Assembly: GCA_945957605.1 (NCBI GenBank)
Contig: CAMFLR010000001.1
Coordinates: 992,001 to 1,056,000, forward strand
Length of the DNA: 64,000 bases
Origin: an uncultured Isosphaeraceae bacterium
GTDB lineage: Bacteria; Planctomycetota; Planctomycetia; Isosphaerales; Isosphaeraceae
Direction: 5' to 3'
Shown here: piece by piece, positions 1 to 9,131 of the stretch
Layout of the letters: every line of letters starts with the position of its first letter
Position numbering within the stretch: position 1 is the first letter of the stretch
Translations under genes and position numbers: made by a program
The notes under the pieces: model-generated
Told to the model about the DNA's origin: nothing
The model's input: only the letters and a program-made list of their open reading frames with translations
The model's database searches: none

Positions 1-227
1 ACTGGGCAAGTCAATTGATCGTCGCTGGCAGGTTCCTGAATCGACTCGCTCGCAGTGCCAATTAGCCCCTTGGCAATATCGCTCATTGTCTGCTTATCGG
101 CGACCTCGGCAGACGGGGCGAGGTGCTGACGGGCATGGTCGTCACAAAAGTGGTATTCGTGAGGTTTGCCGCGCTCGATATCGGTGATGTGAAATGTCGC
201 AACCTTCGCACACTTCATGCACTTCAT
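1..227 (-). CDS. McsA-like zinc-binding protein, 3' end outside window
   Basis: The first 75 codons are visible. The protein begins MKCMKCAKVATFHITDIERG and continues with KPHEYHFCDDHARQHL. The CxxC pair plus a later Cys-Asp-Asp-His matches the N-terminal zinc-binding region of McsA-like (UvrB/UvrC-motif) proteins, which in other bacteria act with arginine kinase McsB or Clp proteases; that role here is inference. The ATG at 227 sits 6 bases after GGAGGAGG, which favours it over the in-frame ATG at 233 that abuts the ribosome site. The C-terminal UVR motif expected for the family lies outside the window, so the assignment rests on the zinc region alone. Confidence 0.7.
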   Translation of the reverse strand, partial: MKCMKCAKVATFHITDIERGKPHEYHFCDDHARQHLAPSAEVADKQTMSDIAKGLIGTASESIQEPASDDQLTCP

Positions 228-564
228 CAACATCCTCCTCCATCCGGCGACGCCCGTCGGGCGAAACTTCGCCGATCTGGGCCGACACGGTGAACCTTTT
301 CTGTCGCGTCGGTCTCCGGGGGACGTGGGCTCAATTTCATTGTAATTCAGTCCACCACGCTGTCAAGCAAGCGGGACACCCGCTCCTTGCCGCGCGCAAC
401 GATCGGTTGACGCCCTTAGCCCTTGTGCCCCTTCGAGTTTGGCAGACCGGCCCCCGAGAACCGGACTAACTGTAACACTCACGCGCGGCTTGCCGGGCCG
501 CGCGCTGGGCTGGTAGAATCTTTCGGCCTCTCCTACGCACACTTTCTCGTGAGACCGACGCGCC
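228..564. other. Intergenic region between divergent genes
   Basis: This stretch separates the McsA-like gene (minus) from trpE (plus), so promoters for both must lie here. Open frames exist on both strands but are rich in Arg, Ser and Pro, with no recognisable domain, and they overlap each other. I see no convincing gene, strong terminator or repeat. Confidence 0.5.
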
Positions 565-2064
565 ATGGCCATCCACCGGCCCGCTTTTGAAGAATTTGTC
601 CGCCGCGCCGGTGATGCGCGCTTCGTTCCGGTTTATCGTCAACTCGTGGGCGACACCCTCACGCCGGTCTCAGCGTTCCGCAAGATCGAGCGCTCCGCCC
701 CCTCGTTCCTCTTCGAAAGCGTGATCGGCGGCGAAAAGGTCGGGCGATTTAGCTTGCTTGGTTCGGTGCCGTTTCTTCGATTCGAAGCACGCGGAAACCA
801 GGTGACGATCACGCCGATCGATCCGTCGGGTCCCGTCAAAACATTCGAGAGCAAAGACCCCTTCCGCGATCTCGAAACCCTGCTCGCCGATTATCGCTCG
901 GTTCACCATCCCGAGTTGCCGCGGTTCACCGGCGGCGCTGTCGGCTTCGCCGCGTATGACTCGGTTCGCTACATCGAACGCCTGCCGAACTCCCCGCCCG
1001 ACGATCGCGGCCTGCCCGACCTGTCGTTTTCGCTTTACGACCGAATGGTGATTTTTGACCACATCCGTAAGACGGTGCTCGTGGTCGCCCATGCGCGGCT
1101 AGGGGAAGGAATCGATCCTCGCGCTGCCTATGACGCCGCCTGTGCGAACGTCGACGCGCTCGCCGCGCAGCTTGCCGAACCGGATCAACCACTCTCGCTA
1201 CCCGACATCGATACGACCGGTCCGCTCACGATCAAGCCGAACTCGAACATGACGCAGGATCAGTTCGAGTCGATGGTCCTGCACTGCAAGGAATACATCA
1301 AGGCCGGCGATATTTTCCAGGTCGTCCCCAGCCAGCGGTTTCAGGTCGAAACCACCGCCAAGCCCTTCGACATTTATCGCGTGCTGCGAGTTGTGAATCC
1401 CTCACCGTTCCTCTTCTACCTCACCTTCGATGACTACCAGCTCATCGGCTGCTCGCCCGAAATCCTCGTGCGCGTCGAAGATGGACAGGTGACCGTCCGC
1501 CCCCTCGCGGGAACTCGCCGTCGCGGTAAAGACGAGGCGGAAGATGTCGCGCTCGCTGAGGAATTGCTCGCCGATCCCAAGGAACGTGCCGAGCACATCA
1601 TGCTCGTCGACCTTGGTCGCAACGACGTCGGCCGCGTCTGTGATTATGCGTCGGTCAAGCTGACCGACCTGATGACGGTCGAGCGTTATTCGCACGTCAT
1701 GCACATCACTTCGAACGTGACGGGCAAGCTCTCGGAAGGTAAGACGGCGTTCGATGCTCTTCGCGCGGGTTTGCCGGCGGGAACTGTCTCCGGCGCGCCC
1801 AAGGTTCGCGCGATGGAAGTGATCGACGAGGTCGAGCCTCAGCGACGCGGACCATACGGCGGCGCGGTGGGTTATATCGACTACACCGGAAATATGGATA
1901 CGTGCATTGCCTTGCGCACTCTTGTCCTCAAGGGGACAACCGCTTATGTTCAAGCTGGCGCAGGGATCGTTTACGACAGCGATCCGGCCGTTGAGTACGA
2001 AGAAACTGTGAACAAGGCTCGCGGCCTGCTCAAGGCGATTGAGATCGCCCAAACGCAGCTTTAA
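565..2064 (+). CDS. trpE: Anthranilate synthase component I
   Basis: It converts chorismate to anthranilate in the first committed step of tryptophan synthesis, using ammonia from a TrpG partner. At 499 residues it has the usual family length. Residues about 20-170 form the N-terminal domain, with FLFES (48-52) where the family carries its tryptophan feedback site. Residues about 230-495 are the chorismate-binding domain, with [15 protein letters not shown], the LVDLGRND block, [15 protein letters not shown] and [10 protein letters not shown]. No trpG is adjacent; the next gene is an unrelated membrane protein 39 bases downstream. Aminodeoxychorismate synthase (PabB) is the main alternative, but the N-terminal domain and the spacing of the motifs fit TrpE better. 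Confidence 0.92.
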   Translation: MAIHRPAFEEFVRRAGDARFVPVYRQLVGDTLTPVSAFRKIERSAPSFLFESVIGGEKVGRFSLLGSVPFLRFEARGNQVTITPIDPSGPVKTFESKDPFRDLETLLADYRSVHHPELPRFTGGAVGFAAYDSVRYIERLPNSPPDDRGLPDLSFSLYDRMVIFDHIRKTVLVVAHARLGEGIDPRAAYDAACANVDALAAQLAEPDQPLSLPDIDTTGPLTIKPNSNMTQDQFESMVLHCKEYIKAGDIFQVVPSQRFQVETTAKPFDIYRVLRVVNPSPFLFYLTFDDYQLIGCSPEILVRVEDGQVTVRPLAGTRRRGKDEAEDVALAEELLADPKERAEHIMLVDLGRNDVGRVCDYASVKLTDLMTVERYSHVMHITSNVTGKLSEGKTAFDALRAGLPAGTVSGAPKVRAMEVIDEVEPQRRGPYGGAVGYIDYTGNMDTCIALRTLVLKGTTAYVQAGAGIVYDSDPAVEYEETVNKARGLLKAIEIAQTQL

Positions 2065-2103
2065 GCCAGCCGCGGGTTATCTGAAAACGCCCCGGAGCGG
2101 CCG

Positions 2104-3762
2104 ATGGATCAGCGTCGAAGCTCGCTTGAAAAGATCCGCTCCGGGAATAGCGATTCGTACGAAGAACACGCGCGGCTGCGCGAGCCTGTGCGCTTGCCGA
2201 TCTCTGCGATTGGCCCCGCGCCGTGGCACAGCATCTGGTTCTTCCCGCGCCAGACGATTCGCCGCATCATCCTCGCCGATCCTACTTACGGCGTCTGGAT
2301 TCTGGCGATGTTTGTGGGGGTCAGCAAAGCATTCATTCGCGCGTCGGCGATGAACCTTGGCGACCGAGCCGAAATCACCGCAATTGTGATCGGTTGCCTC
2401 GTCATCGGCCCGCTCGCCGGCTTGCTCATGGTATATGTCGGCGGATTTCTCATCCAGCGCGCCGGCATGCTTTTCGGATCGACGAGCAAGGCGTCGCACG
2501 TGCAGGCAGCAATCGCGTGGGGCTCGATTCCCTACATCGTCATCCTCCTGCAATTCGTGCCGACGATGTGCTGGCTCGGCCAGGAAATGTTCACCTCGAG
2601 CAAGCCGAGTGTGATCACCGACAACCTACTCAGGTTCGACCTGATCACAATGCGGTTAGTCGATCTGATCTTGCTCATCGTGGGGTTCGTCCTCACCTGT
2701 GCCTGCCTCTACGAAGCGCTGAAGTTGCCGATCGGAAGATTTCTGGCCACACTCTTTCTGGGATCGATCCTATCGTTCGCTGTGTTTTTTGCATTCTCGT
2801 ATGCCGTTGGTTACACGATCATCACGACAACGACTCCCCCCACACCCAGCTTTGCACCATTCGCAGCGCCAGGCACAGTTGCAACCGCGCCGGTGCCTCC
2901 AAACAGAGCCGCCTTGGGACGTGGTGCCTCAGGATATATTGGTACGGTCAGCGATTTCTCCGATGCGTTCGCCAAGATGAAGAAGGCAGGCTACGGACTT
3001 GTCGTGAACAACGGCTTCGATGCTCTCGAAGCGCCTGTGACGTCGTTGAACATCACGCAGGAAGCGCCTGAGGAAGATGATGACGCACTCAAAGACCTCG
3101 GGAAGATGCAAGCCCTGCGTGACTTGACGATTACCCCTAGCCCAAGATCGACGGACGCGGGACGCATTTCGATCAATGCCTTGCGAGCAATTGGCACGCT
3201 CCTGAGTTTGCAATATCTCGACATATCGCGCATGAGCGTCGTCGACTCGAGTTTAACGCCACTGGGGTCGCTGCCCGAACTTGAAGAGTTGAAACTGAGC
3301 GACAACGCAAACCTTCGCGGCTCGACGCTCGAAGTGCTAAACGGTTGCCGCAAGCTTCACACACTCTGGCTCGACGGGACGGGGCTGACCGCTGAAACGT
3401 ATGTCCCCCTGAGCAAACTCACGAGAATCAAGACGCTTCACCTCGAACGCTGTGCGATCGACGACCAGGCCTTGATCAATCTCACCGGGCCGCGAAGCCT
3501 GAACAAGCTCGAATCTCTTCATTTGGGCGGAATAAAAACGATCACCGGCAAAGGCATCGCCGGACTGAGCCGGCTAAAGGGATTGACCTATCTCGACGTG
3601 AGCCGCACGAAGCTCACCGATGCCGATGTCCCCACGCTTGCGGAAATCAAGTCGCTGACGACACTCGATATCACGGGAACGGCGATCACGCCGCGGGGAA
3701 TCGAGCAGCTCGAACGAGCGCTGCCAGAATTGCAGCTCATCACAAACGGCAATAATAACTGA
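2104..3762 (+). CDS. Yip1-domain membrane protein with leucine-rich repeats (first of pair)
   Basis: The 552-residue protein has a membrane half and a repeat half. The membrane half (about 38-250) starts with the PWHSIWFFPRQTIRRII block typical of bacterial Yip1-family proteins and carries about five hydrophobic segments. A Pro/Thr-rich linker (about 245-275) follows, then leucine-rich repeats of the L..L.L..T.(L/I)...G.. kind up to the C-terminus. The likely arrangement is a membrane anchor displaying an LRR domain for protein binding; ligand and topology are unknown. The ATG lies 39 bases after trpE and could be co-transcribed with it. The next gene is a clear paralogue. Confidence 0.8.
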   Translation: MDQRRSSLEKIRSGNSDSYEEHARLREPVRLPISAIGPAPWHSIWFFPRQTIRRIILADPTYGVWILAMFVGVSKAFIRASAMNLGDRAEITAIVIGCLVIGPLAGLLMVYVGGFLIQRAGMLFGSTSKASHVQAAIAWGSIPYIVILLQFVPTMCWLGQEMFTSSKPSVITDNLLRFDLITMRLVDLILLIVGFVLTCACLYEALKLPIGRFLATLFLGSILSFAVFFAFSYAVGYTIITTTTPPTPSFAPFAAPGTVATAPVPPNRAALGRGASGYIGTVSDFSDAFAKMKKAGYGLVVNNGFDALEAPVTSLNITQEAPEEDDDALKDLGKMQALRDLTITPSPRSTDAGRISINALRAIGTLLSLQYLDISRMSVVDSSLTPLGSLPELEELKLSDNANLRGSTLEVLNGCRKLHTLWLDGTGLTAETYVPLSKLTRIKTLHLERCAIDDQALINLTGPRSLNKLESLHLGGIKTITGKGIAGLSRLKGLTYLDVSRTKLTDADVPTLAEIKSLTTLDITGTAITPRGIEQLERALPELQLITNGNNN

Positions 3763-3810
3763 CGCCTACTTGCGCAAAGCCGTTTGCATTTCTCCTGCGC
3801 GAGCCTTTTC

Positions 3811-5517
3811 ATGAAACCGAACGACATCCACGATGAAATGGCGTTCGGCGACGTCGAGTTGGTCGGCGCGCGCAGGCAGAAGTTTGGTATGAAGTCGCGC
3901 ATCCAGATTATGCCGTCTCCCTGGAGGACAATCTGGTTGCATCCCCGCGTGACGATGGCGCGAATCATCGCCATTAATCCGGGCCACGACTTGATCAAGC
4001 TGGTGATTCTTGCGGGTCTGACGAACGCACTCCTGCGAGCGAGCGGGAATCAACTCGGCGATTCTTATCCGCTGATGCACATTCTTATCGGCTGCGCGAT
4101 TTTGGGTCCCTTGATTGGGTGCATCACGGTCTATCTCGGTGGATTCTGCCTCCAGCGAGGGGCGGGGTTGTTCGGAAGTCCTGCACCGGTCTCGCACTTT
4201 CAATCGGCAATCGCGTGGGGTTCCGCTCCCATGGGATTGGTGCTCATTCTGTTCCTCGCAACGGTTTGCTTGCTTAGGCAAGAGGCGTTTGCACCCTCAA
4301 TAGCAACGGTGCTGGCCAACCCGGCGCTCGGACCAGTCATGATCGCCGAGCGCATTCTGCGGATTGCGTTTCTGGTGTGGTGTGTCGTTTTAACACTCTT
4401 GTGCCTCCGTGAAGTCTCGCAATTGAATTGGTTCAAGCTGGCGGCGGGGATGGTCGTGGGCATTTTTCTGTTCGCGGTATTCCTCCTAATGGGTGGCATC
4501 GTTCTCGTGATGCTCTTGAATTTGATGAACATCGAAACCATTTGGCTTCGACCTGCACCCCCCACAATCATCGCGACGCAGCAACCCGCGAGGCCGACAG
4601 TCGCGCCTCTTCGGCTGCCCCCTGCTACAACGCCCGTTGGTCGTGGACGAATATCTCCGAATGCGTCGTCGGATTTTCGCGACAAGTTGGGACCGGAAAT
4701 CGTCGCGCTGCTGGATCTTGGCCTTGAACTGCGCATCAACGGGAGCGTTGTCTCCGCGAAGCCACCGATCACGCGGCTCGAAATCACCCTCGCCGGAGAT
4801 CCGCCAGCGGGGACCAATCGACTCGAATCCCTCAAAGGGCTGAAAGAGATCACTTCGCTCCGGATTATTCCTGATTCAGGCTCTTCCGGCAGCAAGCGCC
4901 TTTCTCGCGCCGAGATGGCGTCGATTTGCGCTCTTCCCAAGTTGCAGCGGTTGTACCTGGGACGTTGCGGATTTGACGTTGATGCGCCACGTGAATTGCG
5001 TATGGCCAAGACGCTGGAAGAACTCGATCTCCAGGAATGCCCTCAACTCGATCTCAAGGAAATTCATCTGATCGGCAGGTTACCGAACCTCAAAAAGCTG
5101 CGACTCGACGGCACGCAGATTTCGTCGCTTCTTTTCAGCACAACAGCTTTGGGTAGATGGCCGGCGCTTCAGTACCTCTATGTTGAGAATTGCGACTGGA
5201 CCGACGTCGACATGATAAATATCGCAGGGCTGACGGGGCTCAAAGAACTTTGGATCGGCGGGAATCGGCGATTTAACGGAAAGGGGCTCGATGAGCTTCG
5301 ACTGCTAACATCGCTTCAGTTCATCAATCTATCGGGCACTTCGTGCAACGATGACGTTGTAGCGCGGATTGTCGCGTTGAAGTCGCTGCAAAATGTGAAT
5401 GTGACCGGCACAGTGATCAGCGTGCAGGGGTTTGACCTGCTTCTCAATCGAATGCCCGGGCTGACCGTCGTCCGTGATGGTAAAGCTTACAAATCGCCAC
5501 CGGCGAAAAAGCGTTGA
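3811..5517 (+). CDS. Yip1-domain membrane protein with leucine-rich repeats (second of pair)
   Basis: This is a paralogue of the preceding gene with the same order: PWRTIWLHPRVTMARII, about five membrane segments (residues roughly 45-245), a Pro/Ala-rich linker, and LRRs to the end. Shared landmarks include RAS..(Q/N)LGD, IGC..(L/I)GPL.G and the QSAIAWGS / QAAIAWGS block, so a tandem duplication followed by divergence is likely. The start is uncertain: ATG at 3811 is chosen, but an in-frame TTG lies at 3784 and another ATG at 3838. The C-terminus ends in a basic PPAKKR tail absent from the first copy. Function unknown; protein binding by the LRR part is inferred. Confidence 0.8.
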   Translation: MKPNDIHDEMAFGDVELVGARRQKFGMKSRIQIMPSPWRTIWLHPRVTMARIIAINPGHDLIKLVILAGLTNALLRASGNQLGDSYPLMHILIGCAILGPLIGCITVYLGGFCLQRGAGLFGSPAPVSHFQSAIAWGSAPMGLVLILFLATVCLLRQEAFAPSIATVLANPALGPVMIAERILRIAFLVWCVVLTLLCLREVSQLNWFKLAAGMVVGIFLFAVFLLMGGIVLVMLLNLMNIETIWLRPAPPTIIATQQPARPTVAPLRLPPATTPVGRGRISPNASSDFRDKLGPEIVALLDLGLELRINGSVVSAKPPITRLEITLAGDPPAGTNRLESLKGLKEITSLRIIPDSGSSGSKRLSRAEMASICALPKLQRLYLGRCGFDVDAPRELRMAKTLEELDLQECPQLDLKEIHLIGRLPNLKKLRLDGTQISSLLFSTTALGRWPALQYLYVENCDWTDVDMINIAGLTGLKELWIGGNRRFNGKGLDELRLLTSLQFINLSGTSCNDDVVARIVALKSLQNVNVTGTVISVQGFDLLLNRMPGLTVVRDGKAYKSPPAKKR

Positions 5518-5646
5518 GGCTAGCGATTCTGCCTAGCTTCGCGATCTTCACGTGACTTGTAGCCAGTTTCGACTCGACATAATCGCGGGAATCTTTCATG
5601 ATTCCGGCGTTGTGTTTGGCCGGGTCGAACTTTGGTTGCAAACGTA

Positions 5647-7512
5647 ATGCGAAAACGCGTTGGGCGCGTTGATACGATTGTTCCGAAAGTCGCGGCGTGG
5701 TGCGCGCTGGTCGTAGTTGTCTGCGCGACAGCGGGCTGCCACGGCATTAGCGAAACGCGCCCGGTTTTTCGCGAGCACGTCAGACGTGTAGCTGAGCGTT
5801 TCGCTGCTGCGCACGAACTGAGCGAGCCCTCCTACCAACTGCTCGAGCGACAGAATCTGCGATCGGTCGCGGAAAGCAATCCAGGCGCGGCGATCGAGCA
5901 GATTGAGGCGAATGGTGCACTTCAGACCGATCCGGCGGCGGCGCTGGCGATCGCCGAGTTGTCCCACCGAATCGGTCATCATGTTCGTCATCGCGCACCT
6001 GGCGTGGCGATGGAACGATTCCGCGACGCCGCAATTGCGTCATCCGTCGCGATCGCCAACGAGCCTCGCGACCATGTCGTGCTTGAAACTACGAGACGAA
6101 TTCATAACCAGGCGGTGAGCGATTTTCTCAGCCTGGTGATGGCGGAGGCAACGAGATCTGACCGGCCCTGGACGGCTGTTGCTCGCGAGGCTGGCGTCGA
6201 GCCGTCGGGCACGGTCGATCATCTCGACCCGCGCCGGTTTTCGTCGGTCGACCCGGCAGCGTCATTCAAGATCTCGGGCATGAACAATCGTTATTGCAAC
6301 GATGGCTTCGGTGTACCGCTCGTCGCGCTTCGGCCCGTCAATCGCGATCGTCCACGCGAGCCGATCGAGGCAATCTATCCACGGAGGCTGCGTGTCGCTG
6401 CGACCGCCGCGATGATGCCTCGGCAAACTGTCATCAGCCCAAATTGGCGCAGCGAGCCGGCTTCGCTGGTTTTGTACGACCCGTTCGTTGCGCGCACGAT
6501 TGCTCTCGGGCAGCGAACCGTGACCCTGGCGACCGATCGTACCACGCCACTCGCCGTGCAGGTCGCTCAAGGGAAGCTCGCACAACTCGCGTTTCAGGGG
6601 CTGTTCGACGCGGATCAGGCCGAGGCGAACGCTGGACTCTATGCGCTTCGCCCCTATCAGCCGGGCAAGATACCGATCGTGCTTGTGCACGGGCTTTTCT
6701 CGTCGCCCGAGGCGTGGGCGCAAACGATCAACGAACTGCAGAACGATCCTGAAATCGACGCGCGTTACCAGTTCTGGTTCTTCCTGTACCCAACTGGCAA
6801 CGTCGTGCTTCAGTCGTCGATGACGCTCCGCAACGATCTGCGCGCAACGGTCGATCGCCTCGATCCTGGGCACACCGACCCGGCGCTGTCACAGATGGTG
6901 CTCGTCGGCCACAGCATGGGCGGCTTGCTCACCAAGATGATGGTGCAGGACAGCGGAACCGCCGTCTGGGATTCACTTCTGACCGTTCCGCACGACCGGA
7001 TCGAAGCAACGCCAGCGACGCTGAACTTGCTGACATCGGCATTGATTTACGAGCGTTTGCCGTTTGTTTCACGCGTGATTTTCGTGGCAACGCCGCACCG
7101 CGGGAGCCGTTGGGGTGATCAGCTTCTCGGGCGAACGGTCTCGCGATTCATTCAGCCCGATTCGGACTTGAAGACCGCGAAGAATGAGTTGCGCGACCGT
7201 TACGGGCGCAGCATTGTCGCGCCCGGCGTCAAACTGACAAAGGCGACGAGCATCGCCAATCTCTCATATCACAACCCGATTTTGATGGCGGTTGAAGCGG
7301 TGCCAGTTCACGCGAGCGTGCCGTATCACTCGATCATCCCGCAAATCCCTGGCCTTAAAACTGACGGCGTCGTTGGCTACTCGAGTTCGACGAAGGAAGG
7401 TGCAGTTTCCGAGGTGATTGTGCCGGGAACGCACGTCGATCAGGAGAAGCCGGTGGTTACGGCGGAGATCAAACGAATTCTCCGGGAACATGCAGTGGTG
7501 TCAGGTCGATGA
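5647..7512 (+). CDS. Alpha/beta-hydrolase lipoprotein (lipase-like)
   Basis: The start at ATG 5647 gives MRKRVGRVDT, a hydrophobic stretch, and an ATAGC lipobox with the modified cysteine at residue 31, so the protein is probably an exported lipoprotein. Residues about 340-560 form the hydrolase domain: IVLVHGLFSSPEAW gives the oxyanion-hole HG, and GHSMGG gives the nucleophile Ser423; VIFVATPHRGS follows, and a late GTHVDQ could supply the catalytic His. This resembles PGAP1/lipase-type esterases acting on lipids or bulky esters. The N-terminal 300 residues have no domain I recognise. An upstream in-frame TTG (5632) is less likely as start. Confidence 0.8.
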   Translation: MRKRVGRVDTIVPKVAAWCALVVVVCATAGCHGISETRPVFREHVRRVAERFAAAHELSEPSYQLLERQNLRSVAESNPGAAIEQIEANGALQTDPAAALAIAELSHRIGHHVRHRAPGVAMERFRDAAIASSVAIANEPRDHVVLETTRRIHNQAVSDFLSLVMAEATRSDRPWTAVAREAGVEPSGTVDHLDPRRFSSVDPAASFKISGMNNRYCNDGFGVPLVALRPVNRDRPREPIEAIYPRRLRVAATAAMMPRQTVISPNWRSEPASLVLYDPFVARTIALGQRTVTLATDRTTPLAVQVAQGKLAQLAFQGLFDADQAEANAGLYALRPYQPGKIPIVLVHGLFSSPEAWAQTINELQNDPEIDARYQFWFFLYPTGNVVLQSSMTLRNDLRATVDRLDPGHTDPALSQMVLVGHSMGGLLTKMMVQDSGTAVWDSLLTVPHDRIEATPATLNLLTSALIYERLPFVSRVIFVATPHRGSRWGDQLLGRTVSRFIQPDSDLKTAKNELRDRYGRSIVAPGVKLTKATSIANLSYHNPILMAVEAVPVHASVPYHSIIPQIPGLKTDGVVGYSSSTKEGAVSEVIVPGTHVDQEKPVVTAEIKRILREHAVVSGR

Positions 7513-7522
7513 GCAACCTGGA

Positions 7523-8008
7523 TCAGAGATTGGGGAAGTAACGAGCCTTAAGGTAACCAGAGATTATCGTGCTCGAAAAGTTTGCAGCCATGACGAGAAA
7601 AAACACTGTTACTTTGCGGTCATTAAGCGTAGGGAACACTCCCAGGGCAAGCAATATCAAACCATCGAGCGCCGTCAGCGAGCCAAGCGTGAGGCCGAAC
7701 GGGGCCATGCGCACCAAAAAGAATGACGACGCAGTCCATGCAATGCCCACGACAAAAACTAGCGTGCCAAAAATCACCTTTCCTTGGTGCGTTCGAGCAT
7801 ACATCGTTATCACGAACATCACATAGATTACTGGTACGACAAAAACCAAGAATAGTACATATAGCGTCGTGGCAATCAGCGACGACGAACCCAGATACAC
7901 TCGATATCCGTCGTAAATCAGAAACAGCGAAATCGCCAGGCAACCGGCAGCAGCGAGCCAAATACTGAGACCGTCAGACGTCGCCGAGATTAACGTGAGC
8001 GACTTCAC
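7523..8008 (-). CDS. Small integral membrane protein, unknown function
   Basis: The 161-residue protein is almost entirely hydrophobic, with about five membrane segments (around 15-35, 42-65, 75-95, 105-125 and 130-150). The GTG start at 8008 is preceded by GGAGG eight bases upstream, which strongly supports it. It converges on the lipase-like gene with only 10 bases between the stops. I recognise no family and no charged catalytic residues within the membrane. Confidence 0.65.
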   Translation of the reverse strand: MKSLTLISATSDGLSIWLAAAGCLAISLFLIYDGYRVYLGSSSLIATTLYVLFLVFVVPVIYVMFVITMYARTHQGKVIFGTLVFVVGIAWTASSFFLVRMAPFGLTLGSLTALDGLILLALGVFPTLNDRKVTVFFLVMAANFSSTIISGYLKARYFPNL

Positions 8009-8087
8009 TGAGAGAGCCTCCGAGAACCTGTAACAAGGTGTTCGGCATCTCGACTCTCGTTATTCTGACAATTTCAACTGGTGAGTT

Positions 8088-8687
8088 TTACTTCACAGCG
8101 ACGCGAGTAAACACCATTTCCATGAACAGCCGCTCCTCGCCGCCAGGCTGCGACGGCAGCGAATACTGTCTATGAACAATCTTGTTGCCGTCGGGATCGA
8201 TCGAGGAAATCGTCTTCGACCGTCGCGTTTCCTTGCCGTCGGGTTCGAGCGACTTGCTGATGAGCACAATCTTCTGGCCGTCGAATTTTTCCTTGCTTTG
8301 ACGCATCGACATCCGCGTTTGTCGCGAGTCGATCCAGATGCTCGTGAATAGCCCGCTTTCGGGCTCCCACCCAATGATCCCCTGCCCTGTGCTCTTGCGG
8401 CCTGATTGTTCGAAGACGAAATCGGACTGAAGGAATCGCCCGTCCTGAATCATCTTCTGGCTGACGTGGCCGGTCGCGCGCCTGGGCTCGCCGCCGTTGG
8501 TCGGATAAATCGCACGCGCCACTTCCCACTCGCCCGCGAACCGCGCGAGGTAGGCCTGGCCGGCCCCGGGGGTCGAACGAGGCTCGACCTTGGCGAGTGG
8601 ATCGGCGGGCGATTGCGGTTTCTTCGCCGGTTCGTCCGCGCCGAGAACAAAGCTTGCCGACACGAGCAACAGGGCGAAGAACGACAT
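8088..8687 (-). CDS. Secreted DUF1579-like protein
   Basis: A signal peptide (MNRNFDSF-type start replaced here by MSFFALLLVSASFVLG) is followed by about 175 residues with the DUF1579 pattern: FAGEWEV near the start, DGRFLQSDFVFEQSG in the middle, then GWEPESGLFTSIWIDS. The family is a beta-rich fold of unknown biochemical role, common in planctomycetes and acidobacteria. ATG 8687 is chosen because it begins the signal peptide and AGGA lies about nine bases upstream; an extended frame to 8720 adds only polar residues. It is followed on the same strand's upstream side by a small basic protein. Confidence 0.75.
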   Translation of the reverse strand: MSFFALLLVSASFVLGADEPAKKPQSPADPLAKVEPRSTPGAGQAYLARFAGEWEVARAIYPTNGGEPRRATGHVSQKMIQDGRFLQSDFVFEQSGRKSTGQGIIGWEPESGLFTSIWIDSRQTRMSMRQSKEKFDGQKIVLISKSLEPDGKETRRSKTISSIDPDGNKIVHRQYSLPSQPGGEERLFMEMVFTRVAVK

Positions 8688-8735
8688 GAATCGAAATCCT
8701 TGGGCAGGAGATCGGCACAACGCGATTCGCTCGCG

Positions 8736-8978
8736 TTAGCCAGGCTTTTTGGGTTGCTTGGATGAGGTTTCTGGAAGCGGGCCGGGCTGAACGAGTCCGT
8801 GGGCAAGCTTGCTGGGCACCGTTCCAATCATGCCAGCGTTGTCGCCACGGTTCTTGTTCCGCTCGCGCGACTCTTCCGCTTTCTGATCGATGATATCCTG
8901 ACGCGCCCGGGCGATCGCGCGGGCCGTTTCATCGAGCTTGCGCTCGGGACGCTTGCTCGGGGGTTTGCGCTTGGAAAT
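8736..8978 (-). CDS. Small basic protein, possible ATT start
   Basis: An 80-residue, highly charged protein reading (M)SKRKPPSKRPERKLDETARA, with an Arg/Lys/Glu-rich helix and a Pro/Lys-rich tail. No domain is recognised. No ATG or GTG is available near the start. The best ribosome site is AGGAG at 8986-8990, seven bases before an ATT codon (8976-8978), so I place the start there; ATT is a rare initiation codon. The alternative is TTG at 9050, which would translate what looks like an upstream region and add a Cys-rich, unconserved-looking leader. Either start, or the gene itself, could be wrong. Confidence 0.45.
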   Translation of the reverse strand: MSKRKPPSKRPERKLDETARAIARARQDIIDQKAEESRERNKNRGDNAGMIGTVPSKLAHGLVQPGPLPETSSKQPKKPG

Positions 8979-9131
8979 GACTGAACTCCTGTCTGAGATT
9001 CTGAAATTGGGTTCGGCTTTTAGAATGGCGCAACCGAGGCAAAATCTCAAGGGGTAAGGAGCGGGTTGCGTTCAGCGCAATGGTCGCGATAATCGAAGCA
9101 CCAGAACCGGATGCGCCCAGAGGACTTCGCG

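Noticed and set aside
2039-2353. Plus-strand frame overlapping the trpE end and the first Yip1-LRR gene
   Set aside because: It is a shadow of the two real genes and has no ribosome site or domain.
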